A stretch of DNA of 64,000 bases. Source: Arminella tubonensis. GTDB taxonomy: Bacteria > Pseudomonadota > Alphaproteobacteria > Rhizobiales > Rhizobiaceae. The DNA lies in the NCBI RefSeq assembly GCF_003240585.1, contig NZ_PCDP01000001.1, positions 1 through 64,000 of the forward strand, in the 5' to 3' direction. Shown here in pieces: positions 45,019 to 54,347 of the stretch; the first letter of the stretch is position 1; the number at the start of each line of letters is the position of its first letter. The notes beneath the pieces are model-generated. The model made no database searches and was not told the DNA's origin. It saw only the letters and a program-made list of their open reading frames with translations. Position numbers and translations under genes: made by a program.

Positions 45019-45801
45019 CTAGAAATGGATAATCAGGCTTGAGATGATGCCGTGCTGCGTGGTGTCGTAGGTGAAGCCGTTCTTCGAGTAATCCGTATAG
45101 AGAACGCGATATCCAAGCGTGGACGATATCTTGTCGTTCCAGTTGTAGCCGACGGCAACGGTGTCCTGCGTCGTGAAGTGAGAGCTGACGCCGAAGCCGC
45201 CGATATCGACCATCGCATCCAGGAACCACTTCGGTGTGAAGTCGTAGTGCATCGACAGGCCGATGATCGGATCGACCCAGTCCTTGGAACCGTCCCTGTT
45301 GACCGAACGGAAGCGGGCAGGATCGATCGACAGCTGTGCCTTGTAGTGCTGGTAGCGTATCCCGGCCGTGGCAAACAGCTGAAGATTTTCGACATTGAGC
45401 GGGATACGGCGTCCAACGAGAGCGGTGAGCAGGTACTGTTCCTGCTCGAAATCGGCGGTCCCGGACGATCGCTCGAAATTGTAATCAGCCTTTACCTTGC
45501 CGTACATGAAATCGGCAAACAGCAGCCACTTGCCGTCGCTGGCCATCAGCGATCCGGCAAACGCGCCATCCAGATGCTGGATCGCATCCCAGGCGCTGAG
45601 ATCGACATGCGCCGGCGGCAGGCCGCGGATGCCCACATCCCCGTTCAAGGCGGTCGCCCATCCGTAGAGCGAAGCCTGATATTTCCAGCCATCCTCGAGC
45701 GGCATGGTCGGAGCTGCCATGTCCGCCGCCAGAGCGGGAGCGGCGGCGGTCAGAGCAAAGATCGCTGAAAGGCTAAAATTCTTGCGCAGTTGTCCAGTCA
45801 T
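45019..45801 (-). CDS. Outer-membrane beta-barrel protein
   Basis: A 260-residue protein with a signal peptide ending ALA-AD. The mature protein alternates short amphipathic strands (WKYQASLYGWATAL, KWLLFADFMYGKV, QLFATAGIRYQHYKA, TLGYRVLYTDYS) and finishes in IHF with a terminal aromatic, the marker for outer-membrane barrel insertion. About 8-10 strands are expected. A perfect dyad lies 23-49 bp upstream of the start. Substrate or role unknown. Confidence 0.82.
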   Translation of the reverse strand: MTGQLRKNFSLSAIFALTAAAPALAADMAAPTMPLEDGWKYQASLYGWATALNGDVGIRGLPPAHVDLSAWDAIQHLDGAFAGSLMASDGKWLLFADFMYGKVKADYNFERSSGTADFEQEQYLLTALVGRRIPLNVENLQLFATAGIRYQHYKAQLSIDPARFRSVNRDGSKDWVDPIIGLSMHYDFTPKWFLDAMVDIGGFGVSSHFTTQDTVAVGYNWNDKISSTLGYRVLYTDYSKNGFTYDTTQHGIISSLIIHF

Positions 45802-45823
45802 TCCCAGCAGTTCCTCGGCTTTT

Positions 45824-45850
45824 ACGTCTCGAGAATTCCGCCCGAGACGT
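45824..45850. promoter_or_regulatory. Dyad ACGTCTCG-N11-CGAGACGT
   Basis: Perfect 8-bp arms 23-49 bp ahead of the barrel gene start. The location near the expected leader or promoter allows an operator or an mRNA hairpin. Confidence 0.45.
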
Positions 45851-45955
45851 TCCCATGCGACCTGCCGAGGCTAGCCGATTTCGAAACGAGGCGCGTGTAG
45901 GTTCTAGTATGCTCTATCGTCGCCTGAGCACCATTGATGCGCGCAACCGACGAAT

Positions 45956-46294
45956 TCAGAGACGCGTCCAGGTCTGGGACTGGCAGAATAGCTTCATGAC
46001 GCAGCCCTTCATCTTGACGGTGTCTCCGGAGACGGTCATGACGCCGTCATAGGTCTTCTTGTCATCGGGATCGGTGATCTTGCCCGCGTAGTTGCCGCCC
46101 TTGCCGCTGAAGGTGCCTATCTGTTCCCCTGCGTGCTTCCCGGTCTTCAGCGTAATGCAATATCCGCCGCCGCAGGGGCCGATCTCCGCCGTAGTTCCGG
46201 CTTCCGTCTTCCAATTGCCAACGATTGGCTCTGCCGCATACGTCGAACCAACCGTCGTTGCCACGATGACGAACGCTGCAAGAATTCTTTTCAT
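45956..46294 (-). CDS. DUF2147-like exported protein
   Basis: A 112-residue protein with a signal peptide (cleavage near TYA-AE). The mature part matches DUF2147, small periplasmic proteins: GNWKTEAGTTAEIGPCGGGYC, then GKITDPDDKKTYDG and KMKGCVMKLFCQSQTWTR. Four cysteines probably pair. ATG at 46294 follows GGAGAAATG. It is downstream of the arylsulfatase on the same strand, separated by 110 bp. Confidence 0.82.
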   Translation of the reverse strand: MKRILAAFVIVATTVGSTYAAEPIVGNWKTEAGTTAEIGPCGGGYCITLKTGKHAGEQIGTFSGKGGNYAGKITDPDDKKTYDGVMTVSGDTVKMKGCVMKLFCQSQTWTRL

Positions 46295-46404
46295 CACATT
46301 TCTCCAAGAGTGGTCGTTTTTCCGCCCGAAGGTGTATTTTGGATAAGCGGATAGGATCGCTGAGTGCGCTCCAAACTGAGCACACTCCAATTCGTGGCGA
46401 AAGG

Positions 46405-48003
46405 CTATTTTCCGGCTTGCGAAGCAATAGCCTTGGCAATCTGCTCTTTCACGGCGTCGAGATTGAAACTCGCGCCTCTTTGCATCGGTGGAAATTCGAT
46501 GGCCGTCTGGGCGAGCAGAGCGACCTGTTTTTGAACGAACTGGAAGCGCCAGAACTCATAGAGAAACCACTCGAAGTACTTGTACGAACCGTACGCGCCC
46601 TTGGCGAAGCCCGTGCGCTCGTATGGGTCGAGGCGCAGATTGATCAGGATGGGCATGTCCATCTTGACGGTGCTGCCGATCCAGCCGTCGGGCTGATCGA
46701 TGAACCTATATTTATAGTCCCCGATCCGGACCGCAGCCAACGTGCTCTCGGTGAAGTAATAGATCTCGTTGCGGCTAGACGGCCCACGACCAGTCAGCAG
46801 CTCCATCTGGTTATAGCCGTCGAGATGGACCTTATAGGTTGTGTCACCGAGTTGTTTTCCAGCTTTCAGCTCATCGACGATATTCGGATTGCCGGCTGCT
46901 GCGACCAGCGTCGGAAAGAAATCCAGCCCGGACATGAGGCCGTTTTCGACTTTGCCCGCTGGAATCTTTCCTGGCCAGTTTATGATCAGCGGCACACGGA
47001 AGCCGCCTTCCAGGCCCGTCCCTTTGCCACCTGCAAAGGGCGTCTGCCCGCCGTCAGGCCAAGTGAAGTTCTCCGTCCCGTTGTCGGTGGTGAAGGCGAT
47101 GATCGTGTCGCCGTCAAGGCCGCTGTCTTTCACATGCTTCATGACCGAGCCGACGATATCGTCGAGCTGTGCCATTCCGGCCTCTTCTTCGCTCCAGCCG
47201 TTCTGTGAATTCCGCATGTTTTCGTATTTGGGCGAGAGGTGCGTCGTCACATGCATACGTGTCGGGTTGAGCCACAGGAAGAACGGCTTGTCGTCGGCCT
47301 TGGCCTTGTCGACGAACCTGAGTGCATTGTCGAGGATTTCATCGTCGACCGTTTCCATGCGCTCCGGGTAGAGCGTACCTGCGTCCTCGATCTTCTGTTT
47401 GCCGATCTTGCCCCAACGCGGCTGTTCCGTCGTATCGTCAACGGTCGTCGCCCAGCTATGAAGCATGTTGCGGGGTCCGACAGTGGGCAGCAACTCCTGC
47501 GGATAGTTGGGATGAGCCGGGTCTTCCATCGCATCGAGATGGTAGAGATAGCCAAAAAACTCGTCGAAGCCATGCACCGTCGGCAGGAATTCGTTGAGGT
47601 CGCCGAGATGGTTCTTGCCGAACTGCCCCGTCTCGTAACCCATCGACTTGAGAGCCGTGGCGATCGTGACAGCCTGTGTCGGAATGCCGATCGCCGAGCC
47701 GGCTTGTCCGACGGTCGTCATGCCCGTGCGGATGGGAAGCTCTCCTGTAATGAAATTCGCCCGGCCCGCCGTACAGCTTGCTTCCGCGTAGTAGTCGGTA
47801 AACCGCATTCCGCCGGCCGCTAGCTGATCCAGATTTGGCGTCCTGCCGGCCATAAGACCCTGGCTATAGGCTCCGATGTTGGACCAGCCGACATCATCTC
47901 CCATGATCACGATGATGTTGGGCTTCTTGTCCGCGGCAAGCGCCGGCGTGAGACAACTGCCCGCCAGCGCCACTGCCAATGTCAAAGACTTCAGAATGCT
48001 CAT
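46405..48003 (-). CDS. Exported arylsulfatase-family protein
   Basis: A 532-residue sulfatase with a signal peptide (cleavage near ALA-AD). MGDDVGW at 34-40 gives the metal aspartates. The formylglycine motif is Cys77-T-A-G-Arg81, a CxAxR variant of CxPxR. TTDNGTENFTWPDGG and GGFRVPLIINWPGKIP complete the sulfatase core; the last 100 residues hold amphipathic helices. Cys activation needs a formylglycine-generating enzyme, not present in the window. ATG at 48003 has GGGAGAA ahead. Promoter element B lies 259 bp upstream. Confidence 0.88.
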   Translation of the reverse strand: MSILKSLTLAVALAGSCLTPALAADKKPNIIVIMGDDVGWSNIGAYSQGLMAGRTPNLDQLAAGGMRFTDYYAEASCTAGRANFITGELPIRTGMTTVGQAGSAIGIPTQAVTIATALKSMGYETGQFGKNHLGDLNEFLPTVHGFDEFFGYLYHLDAMEDPAHPNYPQELLPTVGPRNMLHSWATTVDDTTEQPRWGKIGKQKIEDAGTLYPERMETVDDEILDNALRFVDKAKADDKPFFLWLNPTRMHVTTHLSPKYENMRNSQNGWSEEEAGMAQLDDIVGSVMKHVKDSGLDGDTIIAFTTDNGTENFTWPDGGQTPFAGGKGTGLEGGFRVPLIINWPGKIPAGKVENGLMSGLDFFPTLVAAAGNPNIVDELKAGKQLGDTTYKVHLDGYNQMELLTGRGPSSRNEIYYFTESTLAAVRIGDYKYRFIDQPDGWIGSTVKMDMPILINLRLDPYERTGFAKGAYGSYKYFEWFLYEFWRFQFVQKQVALLAQTAIEFPPMQRGASFNLDAVKEQIAKAIASQAGK

Positions 48004-48436
48004 TCTCGTTTCTCCCATCGCTTTTTTTTAAGTTTCTGTCCGCCGTAGACCGGCTTCAACGAAATCTCCTTGATGAATCGAGGCGAGCCGTGTCGCGGAA
48101 AATCAACAGGCAACGAAGGCGACAAGCACGCGTTCTGATTTCGATTGAAAGACCGTCAGCAGTAATGGACGCGAAAAGGCGGGACTGCTCCCGCAACAGG
48201 CCTAACGTGCTTGAAGACGCCATAGACAGGATGGATGTTACGCCTGCAGCAGAGTTCGCGCCCGTAACATACGGTATGCTCTATAGAGCCGCGGTCGCGT
48301 GTTCGGAGCTACCGCGAGATGCACAAGCACTGCGACCGCGGCCACAACTGCTGCCGTGGCAACCGCTTGAGGCGCGTGGCTCGCCGAGCGAGCCGGACCG
48401 CCTAATTCAAGAATGCAATAGAGTGGCTAGTTGCGC
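48004..48436. other. Intergenic region ahead of the sulfatase
   Basis: About 430 bases without a supported gene. It carries the element B dyad at 48262-48278 and otherwise low-quality frames. Confidence 0.4.
48262..48278. promoter_or_regulatory. Promoter element B, CCGTAACATACGGTATG
   Basis: Two overlapping dyads: CCGTA-ACA-TACGG (48262-48274) and CATAC-G-GTATG (48268-48278). The first is identical to the site at 44914. GTATGCTCT that follows is repeated at 48836-48844. Confidence 0.55.
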
Positions 48437-48706
48437 TCACTTCTCGCGCTTCGCGAAAGGAATGATCACGGCTGCATCGAGCGCCGCAACGATCTCGTCT
48501 GCGAGCTCCCTCACAAGCAGAAGATACTCCTCATCCCGCGCATCGCGCTCGCGATCAGGCGAGGATTCCCATTTTTGCAGCAGCGCCTTTGCGACCGAAA
48601 AATCCACGCAGAGGTCATGGAAGCTCTCGTCACGCGCCGACAATTGCTGGATTTCCTGCGTGCGCTTCGGAAAGCTCAACGCGGCTGCGTGGGTGTCATC
48701 AGCCAT
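48437..48706 (-). CDS. Small helical hypothetical protein
   Basis: An 89-residue acidic, mostly helical protein without signal peptide. It runs FPKRTQEIQQLSARDESFHD then ALLQKWESSP and VRELADEIVAALDAAV. GGGAGC lies ahead of the ATG at 48706. I recognise no function; the composition is typical of small conserved rhizobial genes. It is divergent from the secreted gene at 49043, with an 11-bp inverted repeat between them. Confidence 0.6.
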   Translation of the reverse strand: MADDTHAAALSFPKRTQEIQQLSARDESFHDLCVDFSVAKALLQKWESSPDRERDARDEEYLLLVRELADEIVAALDAAVIIPFAKREK

Positions 48707-48828
48707 CTCGATGCTCCCTGGGAGCATCTGCAGGCACCACCCGTCGGTTCGCCTCCATGGTCATTTTTCGCATACACCAACCAAACACCGGGAGAAGCAT
48801 ACGCATCAACTTCCCAAGCTTCTCGTAG

Positions 48829-48881
48829 CTTACCGTATGCTCTGTCCGTGTATCGCCTGCCGGTATCGAACATACGGTAAG
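48829..48881. promoter_or_regulatory. Element B pair between divergent genes
   Basis: CTTACCGTATG (48829-48839) and CATACGGTAAG (48871-48881) are perfect 11-bp complements 31 bases apart. Each contains the CATACGG half-site seen in the other element B copies. It can serve both the minus-strand gene at 48706 and the plus-strand gene at 49043. Confidence 0.55.
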
Positions 48882-49042
48882 TTACTGGCGCTCGCGTCGC
48901 CCTGCCCCTAGCGTTGGTAAGTTCGGCAAGGCCCTCGCGGCAGCGTCCTTCGATCACAATCGCGTGCGGATCACCAATCCACGGATCCAAAACGTCCGGC
49001 AAGCCGTACATGTTGCGTCAAGACCAACAAGAGGGTTCCCTG

Positions 49043-49351
49043 ATGAAGAAGATCGTTCTCCTTGGACTGCTTGCCGTCTCGGCCATGACAACGCCAGCCC
49101 TGGCAATCAACCGATATAATTCGATGTCCTACACCTGTTCGCAGGCGCAAGCGCTAGTCGGCCGCGAGCGTGCGGTGATCTTTCGTTATAACAGCGGCCG
49201 TACGAACCTGCCGCTCTATGACCGGTTCGTGGCAGACCGAGATTCCTGCGACATCGGATTTTATGCCGATCGATCCTACATTCCGACGAAGGACAGCAAA
49301 AGCTGCCCGGTCAACAGCTGCGTACCGGGATCAGACTACGATGAAAGATGA
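49043..49351 (+). CDS. Small secreted cysteine-containing protein
   Basis: A 102-residue protein with a clear signal peptide (1-19, ending ALA-IN). The mature chain has five cysteines, opening NRYNSMSYTCSQAQALVGRE, and the C-terminal CPVNSCVPGSDYDER. AGAGGG lies ahead of the ATG. Similar short exported proteins occur in rhizobia, with unknown role. It is under the divergent element B pair. Confidence 0.7.
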   Translation: MKKIVLLGLLAVSAMTTPALAINRYNSMSYTCSQAQALVGRERAVIFRYNSGRTNLPLYDRFVADRDSCDIGFYADRSYIPTKDSKSCPVNSCVPGSDYDER

Positions 49352-49491
49352 CCCAACAGGGTAGCCGCGATCACTCTTGCTTCGTCTTCCTCACCGCTTC
49401 TCCCCGGCGGGGGCGGCGCTGGAAAGCTATTCCCAATCCTTGATCCTATGCTACCTCTATGCTCGCGACGATCGAACGCGGAGACTGGGCC

Positions 49492-50517
49492 ATGGCATCG
49501 CATTTTTTCAAGAACATCTGCATCTATGGCGCCGGCGCGCTCGGCGGCTCAATCGCAGCGAAGCTGGCGACAGGATTGAAGGGGCAGGCTGATGTCTCGG
49601 TCGTTGCCCGCGGCGCCCATCTCGCGAGCATACGCGAACATGGGCTGCGGGTCTGGGAGGCCGGCGCTTCTGGCCCGGTCGAGGCGCGCGTCATCGCGAC
49701 CGACGATCCGAGCGAACTGCCGCGGCAGGACCTGGTCATCACGGGGTTGAAGGGGCATCAACTGGCCGCGGCTGCCTCTGGAATGGCGACGCTGCTGCAC
49801 CCGGGAACGCGCGTGGTGATGATCCTCAACGGCATACCGTGGTGGTATTTTCATCGGGACCGGCAGAGCAGCTACGCGGAAACGCAATTCGAGGAGCTCG
49901 ATCCGGGCGGCGCGCTCTGGCGGCAATTGGGACCGGAGCGGGTGATCGGTTGCGTCGCCTATCAGGGCGCCGAGGTCATCAATCCCGGCGAGATCAAGCT
50001 CAGCAACAACGGGCGCTACGTTCTCGGCGAGCCCTCCGACGAGCATTCTACCGATATCGAGGCGATCTCGGCATTGCTGACGCAGGCGGGCTTGAACATC
50101 ACCATATCGCCGAATATCCGCAACGAGATATGGAACAAGCTGTTGGGCAACGCGGCATTCAATCCGATCAGTGCGCTGACCCGCGCGTTGATGTCGGAGA
50201 TCATGGTGGATCCAGGCCTGTCAAAAATGGTAGCGCAGGTGATGAACGAGGTGAAAGCTGTTGGCGAGGCGCTGGGCGCGCGGTTCGCCCTTTCCATCGA
50301 GGAGCGCGTCGAGCAGTCCAAGGCCATCGGCCCGGTTCGCACCTCCATGCTGCAGGATCTTCTCGCCGGAAAGTCGCTGGAGATCACCCCGCTCGTTGGC
50401 ATGGTCGTCTCGCTCGGGCGCCTGGCCGGTATCGCGACGCCGACGTCCGAGACGATCCTTGCGCTGGTTACGCAGCTCGATCGGCAGACCCAGCTACACG
50501 GCGCTACGACAGCCTAG
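49492..50517 (+). CDS. Ketopantoate reductase family (PanE/ApbA) protein
   Basis: A 341-residue NADPH-dependent reductase fold. GAGALGG at about 12-18 is the Rossmann motif and VIGCVAYQGAEVINPGEIK is the family middle; EIWNKLLGNAAFNPISALT holds the conserved substrate-binding Lys and Asn residues. E. coli PanE is 303 residues, so this is a longer paralogue that may act on another 2-oxo acid. GGAGAC precedes the ATG at 49492. It is followed by a small exported protein. Confidence 0.85.
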   Translation: MASHFFKNICIYGAGALGGSIAAKLATGLKGQADVSVVARGAHLASIREHGLRVWEAGASGPVEARVIATDDPSELPRQDLVITGLKGHQLAAAASGMATLLHPGTRVVMILNGIPWWYFHRDRQSSYAETQFEELDPGGALWRQLGPERVIGCVAYQGAEVINPGEIKLSNNGRYVLGEPSDEHSTDIEAISALLTQAGLNITISPNIRNEIWNKLLGNAAFNPISALTRALMSEIMVDPGLSKMVAQVMNEVKAVGEALGARFALSIEERVEQSKAIGPVRTSMLQDLLAGKSLEITPLVGMVVSLGRLAGIATPTSETILALVTQLDRQTQLHGATTA

Positions 50518-50596
50518 CGGGCTCTTGATATAGGGATATTGTGAAATACCGGATTTGGGACGATAATTCCCTGGGTTGAAGAGGGAGGAACTCATC

Positions 50597-50818
50597 ATGA
50601 GATCCCACCGCCACGGACTGATCGTCCTAGTCGTCGTCGCAGCCGCGGGCGCATTGTTCGCGTCGAAGATCGTGGGCACTGGTGCACGAGTGGAAACCAT
50701 CGAAGCCGCTGCGAACATTGGCGACGGCGCCACGGCAGAGCCGGCGGCAAACGGCGCCGACAAGGGACCGGCTGCCGCCTCCAAGATCATAGGCAATGCC
50801 AGCACCACTCCGAACTAA
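50597..50818 (+). CDS. Small exported or anchored protein
   Basis: A 73-residue protein: basic start MRSHRHG, one hydrophobic helix (about 8-24), then an Ala/Gly/Asn-rich tail. GAGGGAGGA precedes the ATG. It could be a signal-anchored periplasmic peptide. No family recognised. Confidence 0.55.
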   Translation: MRSHRHGLIVLVVVAAAGALFASKIVGTGARVETIEAAANIGDGATAEPAANGADKGPAAASKIIGNASTTPN

Positions 50819-50896
50819 TAGACGGCCACTGCTGCCCGCGTCGGATAGCTGAGCCCGGTACCCGCATCGAAGACGCGCGCCTTGTGCGCCCTATTT

Positions 50897-53047
50897 TCAA
50901 GCACCTCCGGCACCTTCCGCGTTCTCTGCGGCTGCCTTCTTCATGGCGATGATGTTGTTGGTCGTCGCCGCGACGACCGCTGACGCATGTTCGTCGTTGG
51001 CGACCTGGACCGTCGGAGATGCGAATTCGATACCGTTAGCGGCAAAAGCTTCGCGGATCATCGCGTAGGCGCGGCGGCGAACACCGGATTGGTGACCGGG
51101 CTTGGTCATAAACGCGAAGCTGAGGTTGATACCGTAGTCGCCGAATTGTTCGACACCCTTCATCTTGACGGTCTCTATGATCATCGGGCCAAGCTCCGGA
51201 TCTTCCAGCAGCTCCGCTCCCACCCCCTTCACCAGTTTCTTCACGGCGGCGATATCGGTCTGATAGCTGACGGAAATCAGGAACTTGTCGATCACCCAGT
51301 CGCGCGACATGTTCTGGACGGCGCCGAGCACGCCGAACGGCACCGTGAAAATCGGCCCGCGATGGTGGCGCAGCTTCACCGAGCGGATGCTGAAGGATTC
51401 CACCGTGCCCTTGTAGCTGCCGCTCTGGATATATTCGCCGACACGGAAGGCATCGTCCATCATGTAGAAGATGCCTGATATGACGTCCTTGACGAGCGTC
51501 TGCGACCCGAAGCCGATGGCAACGCCGAAAATTCCGGCGCCGGCGATCAGCGGGCCGACTTCGACCCCCAGCCCCGACAGTACCATCATGATGGCGATGG
51601 CCCCGATCAGCACCGCCAGGAAATTGCGAAGGATCGGCAGCAGTGTCGCCAATCGACCACTTTTCGCCATCGCGGCGGCATCGCCTTCCACCATCGCTGC
51701 GCGCTCCAGCCGATGGCTGATGAAGGCCTTGACCATCTGCCAGAGAACGTCGGCCACCATCAGGATGACAACGCCACCCAGCACGCCGCGAATGATCCTG
51801 GCCACCGAATCTTCCTCCATCATGGCGACAGGGTGGAAGCGCATGACAAGGACGAGCCACGCCACGGCGAGTGCGATGACGGCTGCCCTGACGCCCCGTT
51901 CGACCAGCACCTCGTAGATGGTGCCACTCGCCGATGAGCCCGGATCTCTTTTGCTGAAGGCATTGCGGATGATCGATGTCGTCAGCCTCAAAGTCGCTGG
52001 CACGAGGACTACATACAGGCAAAGCAGCAGCGTGATCGCGAGCCCGGCGACCCAGAGAATCCAAAGCACGCAGAACCAGAAGATCAGCAGCCAATCAACG
52101 ACACCGCGGTGCGCGCGCTCGACTGGCCGCGGACGATTCCAGACGTTCTCGATGGCGGCAAGAAGCAGGATCACGCCGAAGCCATAGTCGATGGCAGCCT
52201 GGACCGGTGGCAGGAAGCCGAGCGCGCCCATGATGCCGTCGGCCGACCAGCCGATGAAATAGATCAGGGTGAACACGACGACGCGCGCGAACCAGAACCT
52301 GGCCGCATGATCGTCGATCGGGATGAGGCGGATCTGCGGTAGCCCCGACGCGTCCGCAAACGGCGCCAGCAGAACTTTGCTGATGCGGATGATCACGCGG
52401 CCGGCAATCAGCCCCAGCAGCGTCGGTACGATCAGCCGGCTAAGCAGCGGCGGCCAGCTCAGCGTCAGGAACAGGCCGACGCTGGCGACGCCGAACACGA
52501 CGAGCGGGGCGATCTGGACGAACAGATGATGACCGAGCACATGGAAGCCGTTTATCGGCGTCGCATCCTGCTGTGAGGCCAGCCTGCGGGCATATATGCG
52601 CCTGAGGATGCGGCCGAAGAACCATTCGGCAGCAAGGCCGATTGCGACCAGCAGGCAAAAGAACAGGAATACACCGATGGGTCGGCGCCCCTCTACCCCC
52701 GCCTTTGTCGTATCGACCGCCCGCGCGAACTCGGAGGGAATGACCGGGATCGCCTCCCTGACGGCAAAGAGATGCTCCTGAACCGCGTTCAACCGGCTGG
52801 TCAAATCGCTTGCGGACATATTGGTCATTTCCGTATCCGGCTGCATCTTCGAGCGCGCCGCGAGCAAGGCACGAATGTCCGGATCCTCGAGGAGCTTGGT
52901 CAGCTGGTCGATCTTTTTCTGGGTAGCGTCAGCCGACGAGGGTTGCTCCGCTGGCGCGATATCAGCCGTGAATGCGATCACCATCAATGCTGCAGCAACA
53001 ACAACCCATAGCTTGGACCAGACTAACCGGAAATCGATCATTCTCAT
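50897..53047 (-). CDS. MscS-family mechanosensitive ion channel
   Basis: A 716-residue inner-membrane protein. A signal or first helix (about 8-32) is followed by a soluble Q/K-rich helical region (about 40-110), then around ten membrane helices. The pore helix and beta-domain (from about residue 490) show PLIAGAGIFGVAIGFGSQTL, with VKDVISGIFYMMDDAFRVGEYI just after, the MscS signature. The C-terminal cytoplasmic vestibule continues to a charged tail. It is longer than E. coli MscS (286) and resembles the MscM/YnaI-like class. It would release solutes at hypo-osmotic shock. The ATG at 53047 is one of several possible. Confidence 0.88.
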   Translation of the reverse strand: MRMIDFRLVWSKLWVVVAAALMVIAFTADIAPAEQPSSADATQKKIDQLTKLLEDPDIRALLAARSKMQPDTEMTNMSASDLTSRLNAVQEHLFAVREAIPVIPSEFARAVDTTKAGVEGRRPIGVFLFFCLLVAIGLAAEWFFGRILRRIYARRLASQQDATPINGFHVLGHHLFVQIAPLVVFGVASVGLFLTLSWPPLLSRLIVPTLLGLIAGRVIIRISKVLLAPFADASGLPQIRLIPIDDHAARFWFARVVVFTLIYFIGWSADGIMGALGFLPPVQAAIDYGFGVILLLAAIENVWNRPRPVERAHRGVVDWLLIFWFCVLWILWVAGLAITLLLCLYVVLVPATLRLTTSIIRNAFSKRDPGSSASGTIYEVLVERGVRAAVIALAVAWLVLVMRFHPVAMMEEDSVARIIRGVLGGVVILMVADVLWQMVKAFISHRLERAAMVEGDAAAMAKSGRLATLLPILRNFLAVLIGAIAIMMVLSGLGVEVGPLIAGAGIFGVAIGFGSQTLVKDVISGIFYMMDDAFRVGEYIQSGSYKGTVESFSIRSVKLRHHRGPIFTVPFGVLGAVQNMSRDWVIDKFLISVSYQTDIAAVKKLVKGVGAELLEDPELGPMIIETVKMKGVEQFGDYGINLSFAFMTKPGHQSGVRRRAYAMIREAFAANGIEFASPTVQVANDEHASAVVAATTNNIIAMKKAAAENAEGAGGA

Positions 53048-53490
53048 TGTTTTGCACCCCACTGCATATTCCATAGCTTATTATGCGCATTTTTTTGCGA
53101 CACTCCGCAACAACTTATTCTTGCGCGCGGGCATTTTACCCCTGGAGACTGCCGGGTCTGCTCCGGCGACCGGTATTCGGACGGATCCAAAGGATGAACC
53201 AACGGATCAACCCAGAAAAGGTCTGCGGCCACGCGGCAATTGCAGCGATAATTTAGAGCATCCTTCAGTGTTGATGCCTAATGATCGTTTCCGCCGGAAT
53301 GACCGTGCGATGACGAAAGACAAATTCATCGCCAGGCCAGGCCGACACGGATGCGGCGTCACCCCAAACGGCGGAAATCCGGCCATCAGCAGGCCGAGGA
53401 CCATCGAAGGAAAGCGAACCGTCCGGACAGTACCCCTATCCCGCATTTCGGGCGCTTGCCGAGCCGAGGCCCTACCCAAAGGTGAACCGC
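53048..53490. other. Intergenic region between divergent MscS and exported gene
   Basis: About 440 bases; no supported gene or clear dyad. AAAGG near the end is the ribosome site of the next gene. Confidence 0.4.
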
Positions 53491-53982
53491 ATGAAAAAGC
53501 TAGTCCTGGCGACCCTGATCGCTGCATTTCTTCCCGCAGCATCATACGCCGCGACACTCAAATTCCCAAGCGACGAGCCGGTCGCCTCGATTACCATTCC
53601 CGATAACTGGGGCCCGAAAGAGACCGAGACCGGCATCGACGCAACCTCGGCGGACTCCGCAATCTACCTGTCGATTGACGTCGCCGATGCGAAGACCACC
53701 GACAAGGTCATCGACGATGCCATCGCCTTCCTCGAAAAGAACGGCGTCAAGATCGACGGTTCGACGCAGAAGAAGTCGGAAGAAACTGTCAACGGCATGA
53801 GCATGAGCAATTTCGATTGGGACGGCACCGACAGCGACGGCGGCGTCAATGTCGGTTTGTCACTGCTGGCGCCGACCGCCGACAAGCTGCTGGTCATTAC
53901 CTATTGGGGCTCCAAGGGCACTCAGGAAAAGCACGGCCCCGAGCTGGCAGCGATCATCAGTTCGCTGAAGGCGGCCAACTGA
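53491..53982 (+). CDS. Exported hypothetical protein
   Basis: A 163-residue protein with a signal peptide (1-20, ending SYA-AT). The mature domain is a small alpha-beta fold: LKFPSDEPVASITIPDNWGP, a histidine-free acidic middle, then LLVITYWGSKGTQEKHGPEL. The pattern resembles the Mog1/PsbP-like proteins, but I cannot assign it. A strong terminator follows, so it is transcribed alone. Confidence 0.68.
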   Translation: MKKLVLATLIAAFLPAASYAATLKFPSDEPVASITIPDNWGPKETETGIDATSADSAIYLSIDVADAKTTDKVIDDAIAFLEKNGVKIDGSTQKKSEETVNGMSMSNFDWDGTDSDGGVNVGLSLLAPTADKLLVITYWGSKGTQEKHGPELAAIISSLKAAN

Positions 53983-54002
53983 CACTCAATATCTCGATGG
54001 CT

Positions 54003-54034
54003 AAAGGCAGCGGGCGGCAACGCTCGCTGCCTTT
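54003..54034 (+). terminator. Strong Rho-independent terminator
   Basis: AAAGGCAGCG (54003-54012) pairs with CGCTGCCTTT (54025-54034), extended by GC pairs in the loop region, followed by ATATTTTT. It lies 20 bases after the stop codon of the 53491 gene. Confidence 0.8.
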
Positions 54035-54123
54035 ATATTTTTCCTATTTTTTAGCCTTCTGTCCCGAATGGATTTCATATCCGCTCCGGCGTTAGCCTCT
54101 CTTGTCCATAAAGAGGTGATGTC

Positions 54124-54330
54124 GTGCTCGATTCCATGACGCCGGAACTTCCACAGTCCATTCGCTATCTCGCCCGGAGCGGTAGCGCTCAGCCAGGCGC
54201 TGTGAACAAAAAGAAGCATCGGCGATCTCGTGACCGCCAGATGCGCGAGCGACGCACAGCCTGCATCATGATGATCTTCGGCATCGTGCTCGGCAGTCTC
54301 GAGCTCTATATCGTTTTGTCATACCTCTGA
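54124..54330 (+). CDS. Small basic single-pass membrane protein
   Basis: A 68-residue protein: residues 26-43 are strongly basic (KKKHRRSRDRQMRERR) and about 45-66 form a single hydrophobic helix. The GTG start is set by AGAGGTGAT. Its stop is 17 bp before the DapA-like gene, so the two may be co-transcribed. No family recognised. Confidence 0.58.
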   Translation: MLDSMTPELPQSIRYLARSGSAQPGAVNKKKHRRSRDRQMRERRTACIMMIFGIVLGSLELYIVLSYL

Positions 54331-54347
54331 GCGCCGATCCGACGACC

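Noticed and set aside
51036..52094. A 352-codon frame inside the MscS gene
   Set aside because: It is a shifted-frame shadow rich in Arg, Gly and His; the overlapping frame has the MscS signature and membrane helices.
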